DNA of 64,000 nucleotides. Source: Leishmania donovani. Lineage: Eukaryota > Euglenozoa > Kinetoplastea > Trypanosomatida > Trypanosomatidae. The notes under the pieces were generated by a model that was not told the DNA's origin, ran no database searches, and worked only from the letters and a program-made list of their open reading frames with translations. The stretch spans positions 1,142,553 through 1,206,552 of the forward strand of contig NC_018260.1 of assembly GCF_000227135.1 (NCBI RefSeq), written 5' to 3'. Made by a program: the position numbers and the translations under genes. Each line of letters starts with the position of its first letter. Positions within the stretch are counted from its first letter, which is position 1. Below, piece after piece: positions 40,499 to 49,459 of the stretch.

Positions 40499-41713
40499 AT
40501 GAAGAACAAGCAACCAACCACGGTGTTTGCCTCACTTTTTGCCTACCACCACTTTCTCATTCCCATGCGTAGCCGCCAGCCGCCATCTGGCGGCGTCGAA
40601 GATCATGCCGACGTCGCCGCTTCTACAGTTCTCCGCTCTTCGGCGTCATCTTCGTCAGCAGCGGCGGCGGCGTCGTTGCTGCAGGACGAGGTATTACCCC
40701 GTTTGCGAAAGGAGTCTGGCCCAAGCAATGCAGCGATATGCGATGCTTACGCGACGAGGCTTCGACAGGAAGCGACAGAAGAGGAGCGGCGCCGCGGGCC
40801 GCACTGGCGTGCGCGCTGCTCCCCCAGCATCCTCGTTGCCCTGCTCATCTGGGCAACGATCGCCCTTGTTGTGTACATGAAGGTGGACAACTCTCGTTTG
40901 CGTCCCGGTGCCGCGCCCGACACCACTTCTGTTGAGACGCCGCTTTCGCAACTCCCTGAAAGCTGTCGCGGTCATTACTGTCTGCGGGAGGGCGGAAAGG
41001 AGCCCTTTGGAGCGGTCCTCGGAGCCCACGATGGCGTCTTCGCCTACAGTAACTGCAACAGCGACACCTGCACCTCTTTACTAAAGTACCAGATGGCGAT
41101 TCCGCTCCCACCAGGAGCTCGGACGGCTCTGGACGCCCCACACGCGACGACTCGCCTCATGACAACAGGGATGAAGTGGCAGTGCGTGGAATTCGCTCGT
41201 CGGTACTGGATGCTGCGCGGCAAGCCGACCCCCGCGTTCTTCGGCCCTGTGGTAGGCGCCGCAGATATTTGGGACACTCTCACCCACGTTACCTTCCTCG
41301 ACAACGCGACTACGGCTCCGCTGCTGAAGTTTAAGAATGGCGCGAGGCTCGGCTACGGCGGCAGCGCACCCCGCGTCGGAGACCTGCTCATCTACCCTCG
41401 CGATGCCGAGGGTTTTTTCTCCTACGGCCATGTCGCCGTGGTGGTGAGGGTGGAGATGACCACGAAGGCCGAGGCAGACGACTCCTACATGGACGCTGCA
41501 GTCACATCGTCAAAGCCGCGTCAGCGGCACGGCCTCGTGTATCTAGCGGAGCAAAACTGGGACAGCGCGACTTGGCCGAATCCATACCACAACTACTCAC
41601 GTTCACTGCCTCTGGTGGTGCTTGAATCAGCGGAGGGGCTGCCTCTGCAGTACACGATCGAGGATTCAATCCATGGCATCCAGGGCTGGGTACGCTACGA
41701 TGACGAGCCATAG
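40499..41713 (+). CDS. Membrane-anchored CHAP amidase-like protein, copy 2
   Basis: The product is 404 aa from the first ATG. An alternative start at 40565 would give 382 aa; the first 22 codons are T-rich and UTR-like, so the shorter form is quite possible. Layout matches copy 1: Ser/Ala-rich N-terminus, one membrane helix (~110-129), then a CHAP domain with PFGAVLGAHDGVFAYSNC, WQCVEFARRYW (Cys229), YGHVAVV (His311), LAEQNW (Glu351) and closing GWVRYDDEP. All presumed catalytic residues are present, so it should be an active amidase or peptidase. There are extra loop residues between His and Glu. As with copy 1, the synthetase half of trypanothione synthetase is missing; the substrate is not known. 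Confidence 0.9.
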   Translation: MKNKQPTTVFASLFAYHHFLIPMRSRQPPSGGVEDHADVAASTVLRSSASSSSAAAAASLLQDEVLPRLRKESGPSNAAICDAYATRLRQEATEEERRRGPHWRARCSPSILVALLIWATIALVVYMKVDNSRLRPGAAPDTTSVETPLSQLPESCRGHYCLREGGKEPFGAVLGAHDGVFAYSNCNSDTCTSLLKYQMAIPLPPGARTALDAPHATTRLMTTGMKWQCVEFARRYWMLRGKPTPAFFGPVVGAADIWDTLTHVTFLDNATTAPLLKFKNGARLGYGGSAPRVGDLLIYPRDAEGFFSYGHVAVVVRVEMTTKAEADDSYMDAAVTSSKPRQRHGLVYLAEQNWDSATWPNPYHNYSRSLPLVVLESAEGLPLQYTIEDSIHGIQGWVRYDDEP

Positions 41714-42250
41714 GGTTGACTGTGCTTGTGTGTGTGTGTGTGCGTATATATGTAGGTGTGTGTTTGAGTGAGTCTCTGTTGATGGGTGATATGCTAAATC
41801 TTGTCTTTTCTCGCTGTGGGCAAGATGGAAGCTGGCAGGCGCTAGGGCGATTTGTGCGTTTGCACCCGCCTCCCCTCTCCCCCTATCCCTCCCCTTTTCC
41901 CTTCTTGCAATCTTCGGGCTCTTTACCCGTCTCCTCGTCGTTTTCGAGCCCATCGCTGCGGGCATTGAGGCCCGAGAACGGATGCCCTCCACCCTTTCTC
42001 CTCCTAGCGAAAAAAGAATAAAAGGCACGACTGGCAGAACGTACCAACATCAAAACTGCCATGGCATCCATGGGTGCGGCTGCCTTGGCAAGACGTGATA
42101 CACGCGCCTCTCTACGCAGCTGAAGCAGCGTGAAGGCATCCAAGCAACCTCCCCGATTTCGGCTCCTTTCTGTGTGCGCCTGATGAGAGGGGACACCTTA
42201 ACGCAACATCAGAGTTCAGTGCGCCCCCCCCCCCCCCCACCTCTCTTAAG

Positions 42251-42480
42251 GAAAGCCAGGCAGCCCCCCCCCCCAATCTTTCTCTATCCCTGTGCCACAA
42301 TACGGAACCGCCTTTGGTGGTGCCAGGGTCAAGCGCCTACGACTTGGGGAGGTCAGAGCAGGGTATCGCTATTAACGGCAGCAGCCAGGTCCTGGATGAC
42401 GTGACATCGGAGTGGCATGCGGCTGTGAGAACGTGTGCACCAATCCACATGATGGGTAGAAGGACAGCGTGAGCGGAGCG
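42251..42480 (+). mobile_element. SIDER-like retroposon remnant, family 2, truncated
   Basis: Similar to 49460-49690. It begins with a GCCAGGCAG head, then CCCTG (42288-42292), a hairpin of the CCGCC/GGTGG type, and CAGGGTCAAGCGCC (from 42324), the layout of the Pr77 signature that heads trypanosomatid LINE-type and SIDER elements. Similarity fades after about 42480, so the 3' half is lost. No coding capacity. Confidence 0.7.
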
Positions 42481-42570
42481 TATCGCATCCGGCCCTCATC
42501 TATGTCTCTCTTTCTTTTCCCCTTCTCGCGCATCATTTGAGCACTGCGATCCTGTTTCCATGTAGGCACG

Positions 42571-42602
42571 TATATATATACATGCATGCATGTATATATA
42601 TA
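42571..42602. repeat. Perfect 32-base AT-rich palindrome
   Basis: Ten alternating T/A bases flank a 12-base CATGCATGCATG core on both sides, giving a self-complementary sequence that then continues as an AT microsatellite to about 42611. It can form a cruciform in DNA or a hairpin in RNA. It probably arose by microsatellite expansion. Confidence 0.85.
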
Positions 42603-43049
42603 TATATATTATATCGTTTTACGTACTGTGGCACTGGGCATTCCTTTGATGGGTCATCTCTCCCTGTGTTTTGTGTGCCTTGTGCGTGCATCGCCATACT
42701 TTGACCGTGCTTTTTTTTATGTGTGTGTGTGTGCCTCCGAGGGTGAGGCGGGTTATTCGGTGGATGCTTCCAATGTCTTCTTTTTTTGTTCCGTCCATGA
42801 TTTTCGTTTGTGCGTCACTCTGTGTCTGTCTCCAAGGCTCGCGCATCTGTGTGGAGGCGTGTTCTTGGGTCTCATGAAGACTGCCATCGCAGGCCGTATC
42901 AACGTCTCTCCAGGTTCTCCTCTCTCTTACCCCATCCCTTGTCCACCTCCTTTGTTGCGGTTTCTTCATCGCCTTCTTTCATTAGGAGCGTTGTCTCTCT
43001 CACGCCCGCCTGAAGTGCAAGCGCAGCGGACGCCTCCCCCTGTACAAAT

Positions 43050-43066
43050 CCCTTTTTTTCTGTTAG
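43050..43066 (+). promoter_or_regulatory. Probable trans-splice acceptor deciding the start of CHAP copy 3
   Basis: A T-rich run ends in CTGTTAG at 43066. The next ATG is 43084, which removes a 166-codon UTR-like extension reaching back to 42586. Confidence 0.6.
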
Positions 43067-43083
43067 AACGCAGTCGCGGAGCA

Positions 43084-44538
43084 ATGAGCTCGCCACCGCA
43101 GGATCCGCCGGATGGCGTTAACAATGACGGTGTTGGCGGCCGTCGCCGCTCTTCTAAGCCGAGGCCAAGCCCGCTCGCTTTTCCGCGAGATCGCGCCTAC
43201 GGCACCCTCGACAACGGCAACGGCGGCGAGGGCGGCAGCAGCGTCGGCGTAGGAAACACTCGGCAAAGTGGCCTTCTCATGAACGGCGGCACAAGCGGGA
43301 GGCTCAGCAGCGACCCGATGCCGCTGTGGAGCTACGCTGCCTCGCCTATCATCCAAATTCGCGATCACTGCCATCAGCAGTGGTTGGCGGTCCTGCTTAC
43401 TGTTGTTCTGCTCCTCGTCACATTCTACTTTGTCTTCGGTCTTTCCGCTCCGATGCGGGCAGAGCGGTGCGCCACGCCGTTTGGCAGTCTGCTGGGAGAA
43501 AGCAGAGGTGTGGCGGCGTACAGCAACTGCCGCAACGACTACGGTGGGGATCACATGGAACACTTCGTCTCCGTAGGGCTGCAGCGACTCTACACTGGCT
43601 CCAAATGGCAGGCCCTCGAGTACGCCCGCCGCTACTGGATCCTGAAATCGCTGCTGACCTTTCCATCCCTTCCCAGGGCGGATCATATCATTCTCGCTGA
43701 TACCGCCAACTCCGTGAACGGGCGTCGTGGAGGTCGCGGCAGCTCCGTCGTGCCACTGGAGCGGTACACAAACCTTTTCCTGCCACCCCAGGTTCTGCAC
43801 AACAGCAGCGAAGATATGCCTGTGATGAAACTGAATGGAGAGGCCAACAACCTCTCAGCTAGCGTGCGGCTAAGGAGCTGGCGTCAGGCACTCGTGCAGC
43901 CCCACGACATTGTCGTGTACGCCAAGAACTCGCGGACGCTGCCGTCTGGTCACGTCGCGGTTGTGACGGCGGTGCGCGGCCCCTTTCACAGCGTCGCCGC
44001 AGCTGGCAAGGAAGTACACTGGTTTATTGTGAAGAACGCCTCGATACAGGGTCGGCAGCCCATGGCTCCTGGATCGACGTTGCCACGGTTACTTCTGTCG
44101 CAGGAGCACGAGGTTGTGAATGGCGCCGTGACGCCGCCGAAGAACACGACTGGTAGCGACACGGCAAGGCGTCCTTCCAGCGGCGGCCGTGAGAATGTAT
44201 CTGCGGACGAGAAAGGCGAGGAAATGGTGTGCGGGTGTAGCGTTCTCTACTACAAGGTGTTTGTTGTAGAACAAAACTGGGACAACTCCTATTGGGAAGC
44301 GCTGAGCTATTTGACAAAGTATGACTGGCACAAACACAACAGCCAAAACAGTATACCCAACGGCAACGGAACCGGGAAGGAGTCGTCGGCGAAGCAGCAG
44401 CGAAGGGCCGAAACGCGGCTGCGCAACTTTACTCGAGTACTCCTCCTGCATGAGTACTCGAACCCGCATGGGTTCTTCCTCGAAGACACACACAACAATC
44501 TCATTCTAGGCTGGGTGCGCGCCTCTTCCGATGCGTAA
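43084..44538 (+). CDS. Membrane-anchored CHAP-like protein, copy 3, lacking the catalytic Cys
   Basis: The product is 484 aa. Layout matches copies 1 and 2: a Gly/Arg/Pro-rich N-terminal tail, one membrane helix (~100-120), and a CHAP fold with CATPFGSLLGESRGVAAYSNC, GHVAVV (His290), VVEQNW (Glu396) and closing ILGWVRA. The nucleophile position reads KWQALEYARRYW, so Ala177 replaces the Cys found in both paralogues. His and Glu are kept. Long inserts after the helix-following core and between His and Glu (~306-390) make it larger than the others. It is therefore probably a catalytically dead pseudo-amidase that may bind the substrate or a partner; that is inference. The frame is intact over its full length, which argues against a decaying pseudogene. 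Confidence 0.88.
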   Translation: MSSPPQDPPDGVNNDGVGGRRRSSKPRPSPLAFPRDRAYGTLDNGNGGEGGSSVGVGNTRQSGLLMNGGTSGRLSSDPMPLWSYAASPIIQIRDHCHQQWLAVLLTVVLLLVTFYFVFGLSAPMRAERCATPFGSLLGESRGVAAYSNCRNDYGGDHMEHFVSVGLQRLYTGSKWQALEYARRYWILKSLLTFPSLPRADHIILADTANSVNGRRGGRGSSVVPLERYTNLFLPPQVLHNSSEDMPVMKLNGEANNLSASVRLRSWRQALVQPHDIVVYAKNSRTLPSGHVAVVTAVRGPFHSVAAAGKEVHWFIVKNASIQGRQPMAPGSTLPRLLLSQEHEVVNGAVTPPKNTTGSDTARRPSSGGRENVSADEKGEEMVCGCSVLYYKVFVVEQNWDNSYWEALSYLTKYDWHKHNSQNSIPNGNGTGKESSAKQQRRAETRLRNFTRVLLLHEYSNPHGFFLEDTHNNLILGWVRASSDA

Positions 44539-45596
44539 CTGTTTTTTTTTTTTGCAGGTGTAGGCGCGCGCGCAGCATTCGCAAGTGGCAGCGGCGTTAT
44601 CAAAACACCCAGAGAGGGACCAAGGAGCATCTTCTTTACACACAAACACATATATATTTACATCTGCGACAGGTAAGCGGCTTTCCTTGCTCCTTCCCTA
44701 TATATAACCCTCCCTCTCTCTTTCTCTCTATCCAGCACTCTCACCAGTTACGCGCAGCGACGGCAAAGAAGCCACACGAGGAGACAGCACTGAACCTGGT
44801 AGACAGATTATGCCAAACTGTCACATGGCGGGCACGGATGCACGTGTGAGCGCACGTGAAGGAGTGAGAGGGAAAGAAAGCGGTGGCATCGGCGTCGTCG
44901 GTGACGCTGTGTACCAGCAAAACAAGAAGACACGCACGCAAAACAAAAAAAGCAACGGGTGAAGAGAACCCGAATAAATAGGCAATGCGTGCTTTGCCGA
45001 GAGAGGGGGAGGGGGAGGAAGACGGGCGTGGTGATGCGTGCCTGAATGATTGGTGTATGTGTGTTTTAGCGTGTTCCAGTGAACCGTCGGGGAGCACACG
45101 CCTGCGACGCCGTCTTTTTCCTTCCTCCACGAGCTTTGCTGTAGTGACCGGCATGGACGCTGCGAATCACTGATTGTTTTCCGTTTTGCCACACCTGCTG
45201 CTCCTGGGCACGTACGTTTCGCATGCGAATGTGTGAAAGGGCGCCGCTGCCAACAGTTGTCTGCTGTTGATTTCTGTTTCCACGGCTCCCAGTGATCACA
45301 GAACTATTTCCCCATCTCTCCCTCTCCGATTACATGCCATCCACCCCTCTCGTGTGCTCTCACAGCTCTGCGCCGACACAGGACGAGGCTGTTATCGTCG
45401 CTCTCTTTGGCACCGTCACCTCGGTGCTTAGGGAACAGCGGCCCCTGTTTGGGAGCCCGCTTGCTTCGCGTCGCGGACGTTTGTGTTTCACTCACACGAC
45501 TTGTGCCTGTGAGGCTGCAAAGTCAGGAAGACGCCAGGGAACAGTCTTTTGTATCCTACCCTTACTATCCTCTGCCTCTCCATGTCGCAGGACACC
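44539..45596 (+). other. Intergenic spacer, no gene seen
   Basis: Contains TATATATA motifs near 44650 and 44699, CT microsatellite near 44710-44730, and a long 5' region leading to a pyrimidine/AG acceptor at 45590. Confidence 0.5.
45561..45590 (+). promoter_or_regulatory. Probable trans-splice acceptor of the 110-aa gene
   Basis: A CT-rich tract ends in GTCGCAG at 45590. It lies after the in-frame ATG at 45582, so 45597 becomes the first ATG of the mature mRNA. Confidence 0.5.
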
Positions 45597-45929
45597 ATGT
45601 ACCGCCACCATCTGTGGCACATCGAGGACCCAACCTTGTCGGTGTCACAGGCCCGTCTAAAGCTGCTCTTCGACTTTGATCCACCTTCGCAGTACCGGCT
45701 GCAGCCTAACGGGCCACTGCTGCACGGTATCCGGCCCAGCTGCGTACTGTGCGGTAGTGTGAGTCCGCCAGGCGGTGGCGCCGCGGCATCGGCTGCTGCA
45801 CCCATTACTATCCGTCGGATGGGCGTGTTCGGTCGCGTCGGCAGTGCCCCGGTGCAGTATGAAGAGCCGCTCGTGACGGAGTGGGCGGATGTTGGCCTCC
45901 CTCCGACCTCGACAAGGGAGGACGCTTGA
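45597..45929 (+). CDS. Small hypothetical protein, 110 aa
   Basis: A compact GC-rich frame starting MYRHHLWHIEDP directly after a splice acceptor. It has an aromatic/charged N-terminal half (LLFDFDPPSQYRL), one CVLC pair (Cys49 and Cys52), an Ala/Gly-rich insert, and an acidic C-terminus (VQYEEPLVTEWADVG). There is no membrane helix or recognisable domain. Two codons upstream choices exist (45582 and a TTG at 45549), but the acceptor favours 45597. Composition argues for a real, conserved small gene; function unknown. Confidence 0.7.
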   Translation: MYRHHLWHIEDPTLSVSQARLKLLFDFDPPSQYRLQPNGPLLHGIRPSCVLCGSVSPPGGGAAASAAAPITIRRMGVFGRVGSAPVQYEEPLVTEWADVGLPPTSTREDA

Positions 45930-46669
45930 CTGCAGCGGCCCCTCTGGTGTGTGTAGGTGTGATTTGTCCGCCATATCGCCTCTCGCCATCTGTGCCGCCC
46001 TGCCCCGCAGAAAGCCGATATGCGTCTTGCCCACGCGCTGTGTTCTCTCTCCATTTCCCCGCCCCCCACGACAGCGGGTCTTTTGCGCCCAACGCTCCTT
46101 TTGTTTTGGGGTTGCACGGGTGACGGAACCCTGTTGTGTGGGGTGACTGTCAGCTCTCACGTTGCAATGGCCAATAGCAGACGAGGCCACGCAGGTTCCC
46201 AAAGGATAGACCGTAGACTCGGCAGCAAGCGTAGCCTTGGAAAAAAGAAAACTCTACTTCAGGTGGCCGCTCTGCGCTCCTTTGCCTGACTTAGGTGGAG
46301 GCTTGCCGTCCTCGAAGGGGATGCTGCCAGAATGACTCAGCGCGGCGTCCTACAGCCATGAGTGAGGCTCCTCTAGCAGATGGTCCCTTCCTCTCTTCTC
46401 TAATCTTCTCCCTTCCTCCGTCCTCTGCTCTATGCCTGTAACCTCTCCCTCGCTCTTGCCCGTCTCCATCAAACGCTACCCTCCTTTTCGCTCTTCTCGC
46501 TCCCGACCCGCAAAGCCAACATCTCAGCCGTAAAGCGAAGCAGAGCAGCACCAGAGAAACATCGAGAGAAGAGCAGCGCACCGTGTCACCGGCATCCACA
46601 TAGCCAGTGCCAGCTCACTGTCTCTTTCTCTCTTTTTTCATCGCTGCTACAGGCTTGGCTTGCGCGCGT
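45930..46669 (+). other. Intergenic spacer, no gene seen
   Basis: Nothing recognisable beyond pyrimidine-rich stretches; the last part is the acceptor region of the next gene. Confidence 0.5.
46618..46652 (+). promoter_or_regulatory. Probable trans-splice acceptor of the 414-aa gene
   Basis: A CT/T-rich run is followed by GCTACAG at 46652, with the ATG at 46670. Confidence 0.6.
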
Positions 46670-47914
46670 ATGGCGAGTGCAAGCGCCATGGGGCCGTCAT
46701 CGTCGGCGTCGCCGCCACGGCATTGGGGGTCTGACCTGCTGCTCCGCAAGGTTCCGCTCTACGCTCAGGCGCGGCAGTACGCCGCCGTCGATCCCGACGA
46801 CCCGCAGTCAGAGGGCAACACGCTCGGCTACGGACCGAGCAGCTACCCGCTGCTAGCGGCGGTGCGTTCGTGCTACGACATGCTGAATCGTGACGAGGTT
46901 GCGGCTGAAACCTTTAGTCTGGGCGCGACCACCGCAGTGGTAGACCGCTCTCCCTTCAACGGCATCGACAGAGCTGGATACGCCCACGTACCGGCACAGC
47001 GCAAGTGGGCGGTCGCTGATCCGCTAGCGGCGGATTCAGCGTCGCCGAACTCGGAGCAGTCGACCGCCTTGGCTCGCCGCGCTGCTGCCGCCGCGCTGCT
47101 GGATGACGCTATCGGCCCCGCAACTCTGGCGCAGGTGCTGGAGCCGTGGTTCGGCGTTATCGAAGATCGACTGTGTGCTGGCGCGCAACAGCAGCAGGTC
47201 GAAGAGCTTGTGCGATCAGAAAATCAAAAGAGGGGAAAGGAGGCAGCCAAGCGGAGCAGCAACGGCGCAGCTGAATCGCTGGAGGATGTCGAGAATGTGG
47301 AGAATGGCAGTGTGAGAGTCGCGGACGCGGACGCATCGCGCATGCTGGGCCGCAAGCGCTTGTACGACCGGGAAGAAGAGACACACGGCGCTGTTTACAC
47401 CCGGCTCGAGAGCGCCATCCTGCATTACAGTGCGGCAACGCAAGAGGAGAAGGAAGTGCTGCGCAGCACGCGGGTAGCTAATAGCGACTCTTCGGCGGAT
47501 GCGCCCGTCCCCGGCGAAGGCAGCACCGCAGCACCGCCGTCGCAGGAGACGTGGGGCAGTCGCATGCTGTTACTCGTTACGTCGACCGTGGCTGCGGAGG
47601 CCGGAAGTGGTGCCGCGCGCCGCAGCGACGAGGAAGTCGAGCAGCAGCAGAAGGTGCTGGCCTACCTGAAGCGTGTGCGCTGGATCGCCACACAGTGGAA
47701 CAGCAACGCGAACCAGGTGGCATTCAAGGACGCTGGGGCGTCGGCACCGTCGTGGGGCCAGATGACAGAGGCGCAGCGCGTGAAGGCGGAGATGCTGCAC
47801 GCGCAGGGGCAGCGGCGCCGCTTTCGGCGTCCACGTCGCGGTGGCGATGGTGGAGCTAGGGGTAACGGCGACGACGCCGACGCTGCCTTGGAGAACGAAC
47901 TTGGTTCTGCGTGA
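46670..47914 (+). CDS. Hypothetical protein, 414 aa, with basic RG-rich tail
   Basis: The start is the ATG at 46670; an in-frame GTG at 46607 lies before the splice acceptor. The N-terminal third (LLLRKVPLYAQARQYAAVD, then GYGPSSYPLLAAVRSCYDML) looks folded and conserved. The middle is Glu/Arg-rich and helical, with short Gln runs, and there is a second ordered patch near KVLAYLKRVRWIATQWN. The C-terminus has an Arg/Gly-rich patch (RRRFRRPRRGG) that could bind nucleic acid, then an acidic end. There is no membrane helix or signal peptide. I do not recognise the family; an RNA-associated role is a guess from the tail. Confidence 0.85.
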   Translation: MASASAMGPSSSASPPRHWGSDLLLRKVPLYAQARQYAAVDPDDPQSEGNTLGYGPSSYPLLAAVRSCYDMLNRDEVAAETFSLGATTAVVDRSPFNGIDRAGYAHVPAQRKWAVADPLAADSASPNSEQSTALARRAAAAALLDDAIGPATLAQVLEPWFGVIEDRLCAGAQQQQVEELVRSENQKRGKEAAKRSSNGAAESLEDVENVENGSVRVADADASRMLGRKRLYDREEETHGAVYTRLESAILHYSAATQEEKEVLRSTRVANSDSSADAPVPGEGSTAAPPSQETWGSRMLLLVTSTVAAEAGSGAARRSDEEVEQQQKVLAYLKRVRWIATQWNSNANQVAFKDAGASAPSWGQMTEAQRVKAEMLHAQGQRRRFRRPRRGGDGGARGNGDDADAALENELGSA

Positions 47915-48679
47915 CTGCCTGTCCTCTTTTCTTTGTTTCACTTCGTACGACGGTGTCTCACGGCAGCAGGCGCCGATGGGCTGCGGGACTAATAGAGCGT
48001 GAGGTGTTTTCGGTCTCCACCTTTATGAGGTCAGCTGTGCCGACCACTCACGCGCGCAGCGGTCCCATGCGTAGCGAAAGAAGACGAACAAAGCAGTGCG
48101 TCGCACAGAACGGTAATGATGAAGAAGCGACGTGCGGAGATAAGACGGCCCTTTTCTCTCTCCCTTCTCAAAGAGACGAGTGTGGCACCGGCTCCTGTTC
48201 GCTCGACGACGGCAAGCGTGAGGATTCTGTCAAAGGATGGCTGTGAAAATGACGTTCCGCTGGAGATAGTAGAGTGTGGGACGCTCATCATTTGTGTTTT
48301 TCGCTTCCACTACATGATGTCGTCCTTGTTCTTCTCGCCTTGCTACCTCGTCTAACTCACAGGACTGACGAGGGGCCTCACAAATACAGGAAGCTACTCA
48401 AGAACGGAGCTGGGGATGGGGGACGGTGCTCAGCGAAACTGTGCAGTAACCGTCAGCGTTCAAGGGTGACGGTGGCTCGCACGCTCCGACAACACAAGCG
48501 CAAGCGCTCAATGTACCCACCTTCAAGCCAGAAAACCTTGCTTGTTGCTGTTGCCTACTGCTTCGCTTTTCTGGCGCTCCTCACCGGCGTCGCCCTCTAA
48601 CTTCACCACAGCAGCTGAACACAGCCCGTGAGGAGGCATCGAGCTGCGTGAGCACGGAGCCGCTGCAGTGCCGGGCCGG
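47915..48679 (+). other. Intergenic spacer, no convincing gene
   Basis: A 29-codon hydrophobic frame (48511-48600) is the only curiosity. The right end carries an acceptor-like CACAG at 48611. Confidence 0.45.
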
Positions 48680-48985
48680 ATGGTGCAAGAGGAGCGAGTA
48701 GAGTCTATCGAGGCAATACCCGTTCCACTGCCCTCACCCGAAGCCCGCCAAGACCCATCATCAGCTTGTCGTGAGGAAAAAGACATATCGGCACTTTCGA
48801 ACTCCGGCGCCTTCGCTGAGGCAGCGGATGCGCGCACGATGCCCAGCACGCGCTTCAGCAAGGCTGGCGGCGCGCCGCTAGAATGGTACGTCATGCTCCT
48901 CCGTGGCGCGACACTTTCAAGGTGCGCGCATTCACCCGCCGGCTCTGGTCAGAACGAAGCCTGTGGCAACGGTGTGTGGGAGTAG
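48680..48985 (+). CDS. Possible small hypothetical protein, 101 aa
   Basis: This is the first ATG after a pyrimidine-rich tract and AG at 48611. The predicted protein is polar, Glu/Ala/Ser-rich, with a short hydrophobic patch near LEWYVMLLRGA, and composition is closer to the real genes than to intergenic frames. No domain is recognised. It could be a genuine small gene or the intact part of a decayed one; the following 4.5 kb is repeat-rich and gene-poor. Confidence 0.45.
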   Translation: MVQEERVESIEAIPVPLPSPEARQDPSSACREEKDISALSNSGAFAEAADARTMPSTRFSKAGGAPLEWYVMLLRGATLSRCAHSPAGSGQNEACGNGVWE

Positions 48986-49459
48986 CAAGCGACTCGAGAC
49001 AACCAGAAAGACCCAAACACAGACCACATCTACGGTGAATATCTCGTGGCAGTGTGCATTTCACTTTACGTACTGAGCACCCGCCAAACACGGCAGCATT
49101 GCGACCTCCCACCCAAGCGGTGAGGAAAGCAGCTCAACCGTGGGTGCATTTGTCGGAATGCCAGCCGCACGGCTGGAAAGATCCCAACCGTAAGACGGGC
49201 ATTGATTACATTACCTACGGGTGCGCTCCTCACCTGGCCCCCTGAACGCACTACCCGCAATGATGACAGAGCGGTGTTATTGTTGTTTTTCATCTCTTGG
49301 CCGTTTTCGCATTCTCGGTGCACACCCTTGCGAAGCGTTCGGCGGTTTTTTTTTTGAGGTTTTCCGAGGCTTGTTCGCCTGATGGCGGCGAACCTCACCA
49401 CCAACGTGCGTGGTATTTCAGGGTCCAGTACTTCCACTCTGTGTGTGTGTATCTGTGAG

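Larger units (their letters stand above)
41714..43083 (+). other. Intergenic spacer with SIDER-like fragment and AT palindrome
   Basis: No gene is seen. It contains a GT tract after the stop codon, C-runs near 42225-42238 and 42265-42274, a SIDER-like fragment (42251-42480), a 32-base palindrome (42571-42602), and the acceptor for CHAP copy 3. An in-frame extension from 42586 is UTR-like. Confidence 0.5.

Noticed and set aside
42586..43083. 166-codon N-terminal extension of CHAP copy 3
   Set aside because: It starts in the AT palindrome, is T-rich, and is removed by the acceptor at 43066.
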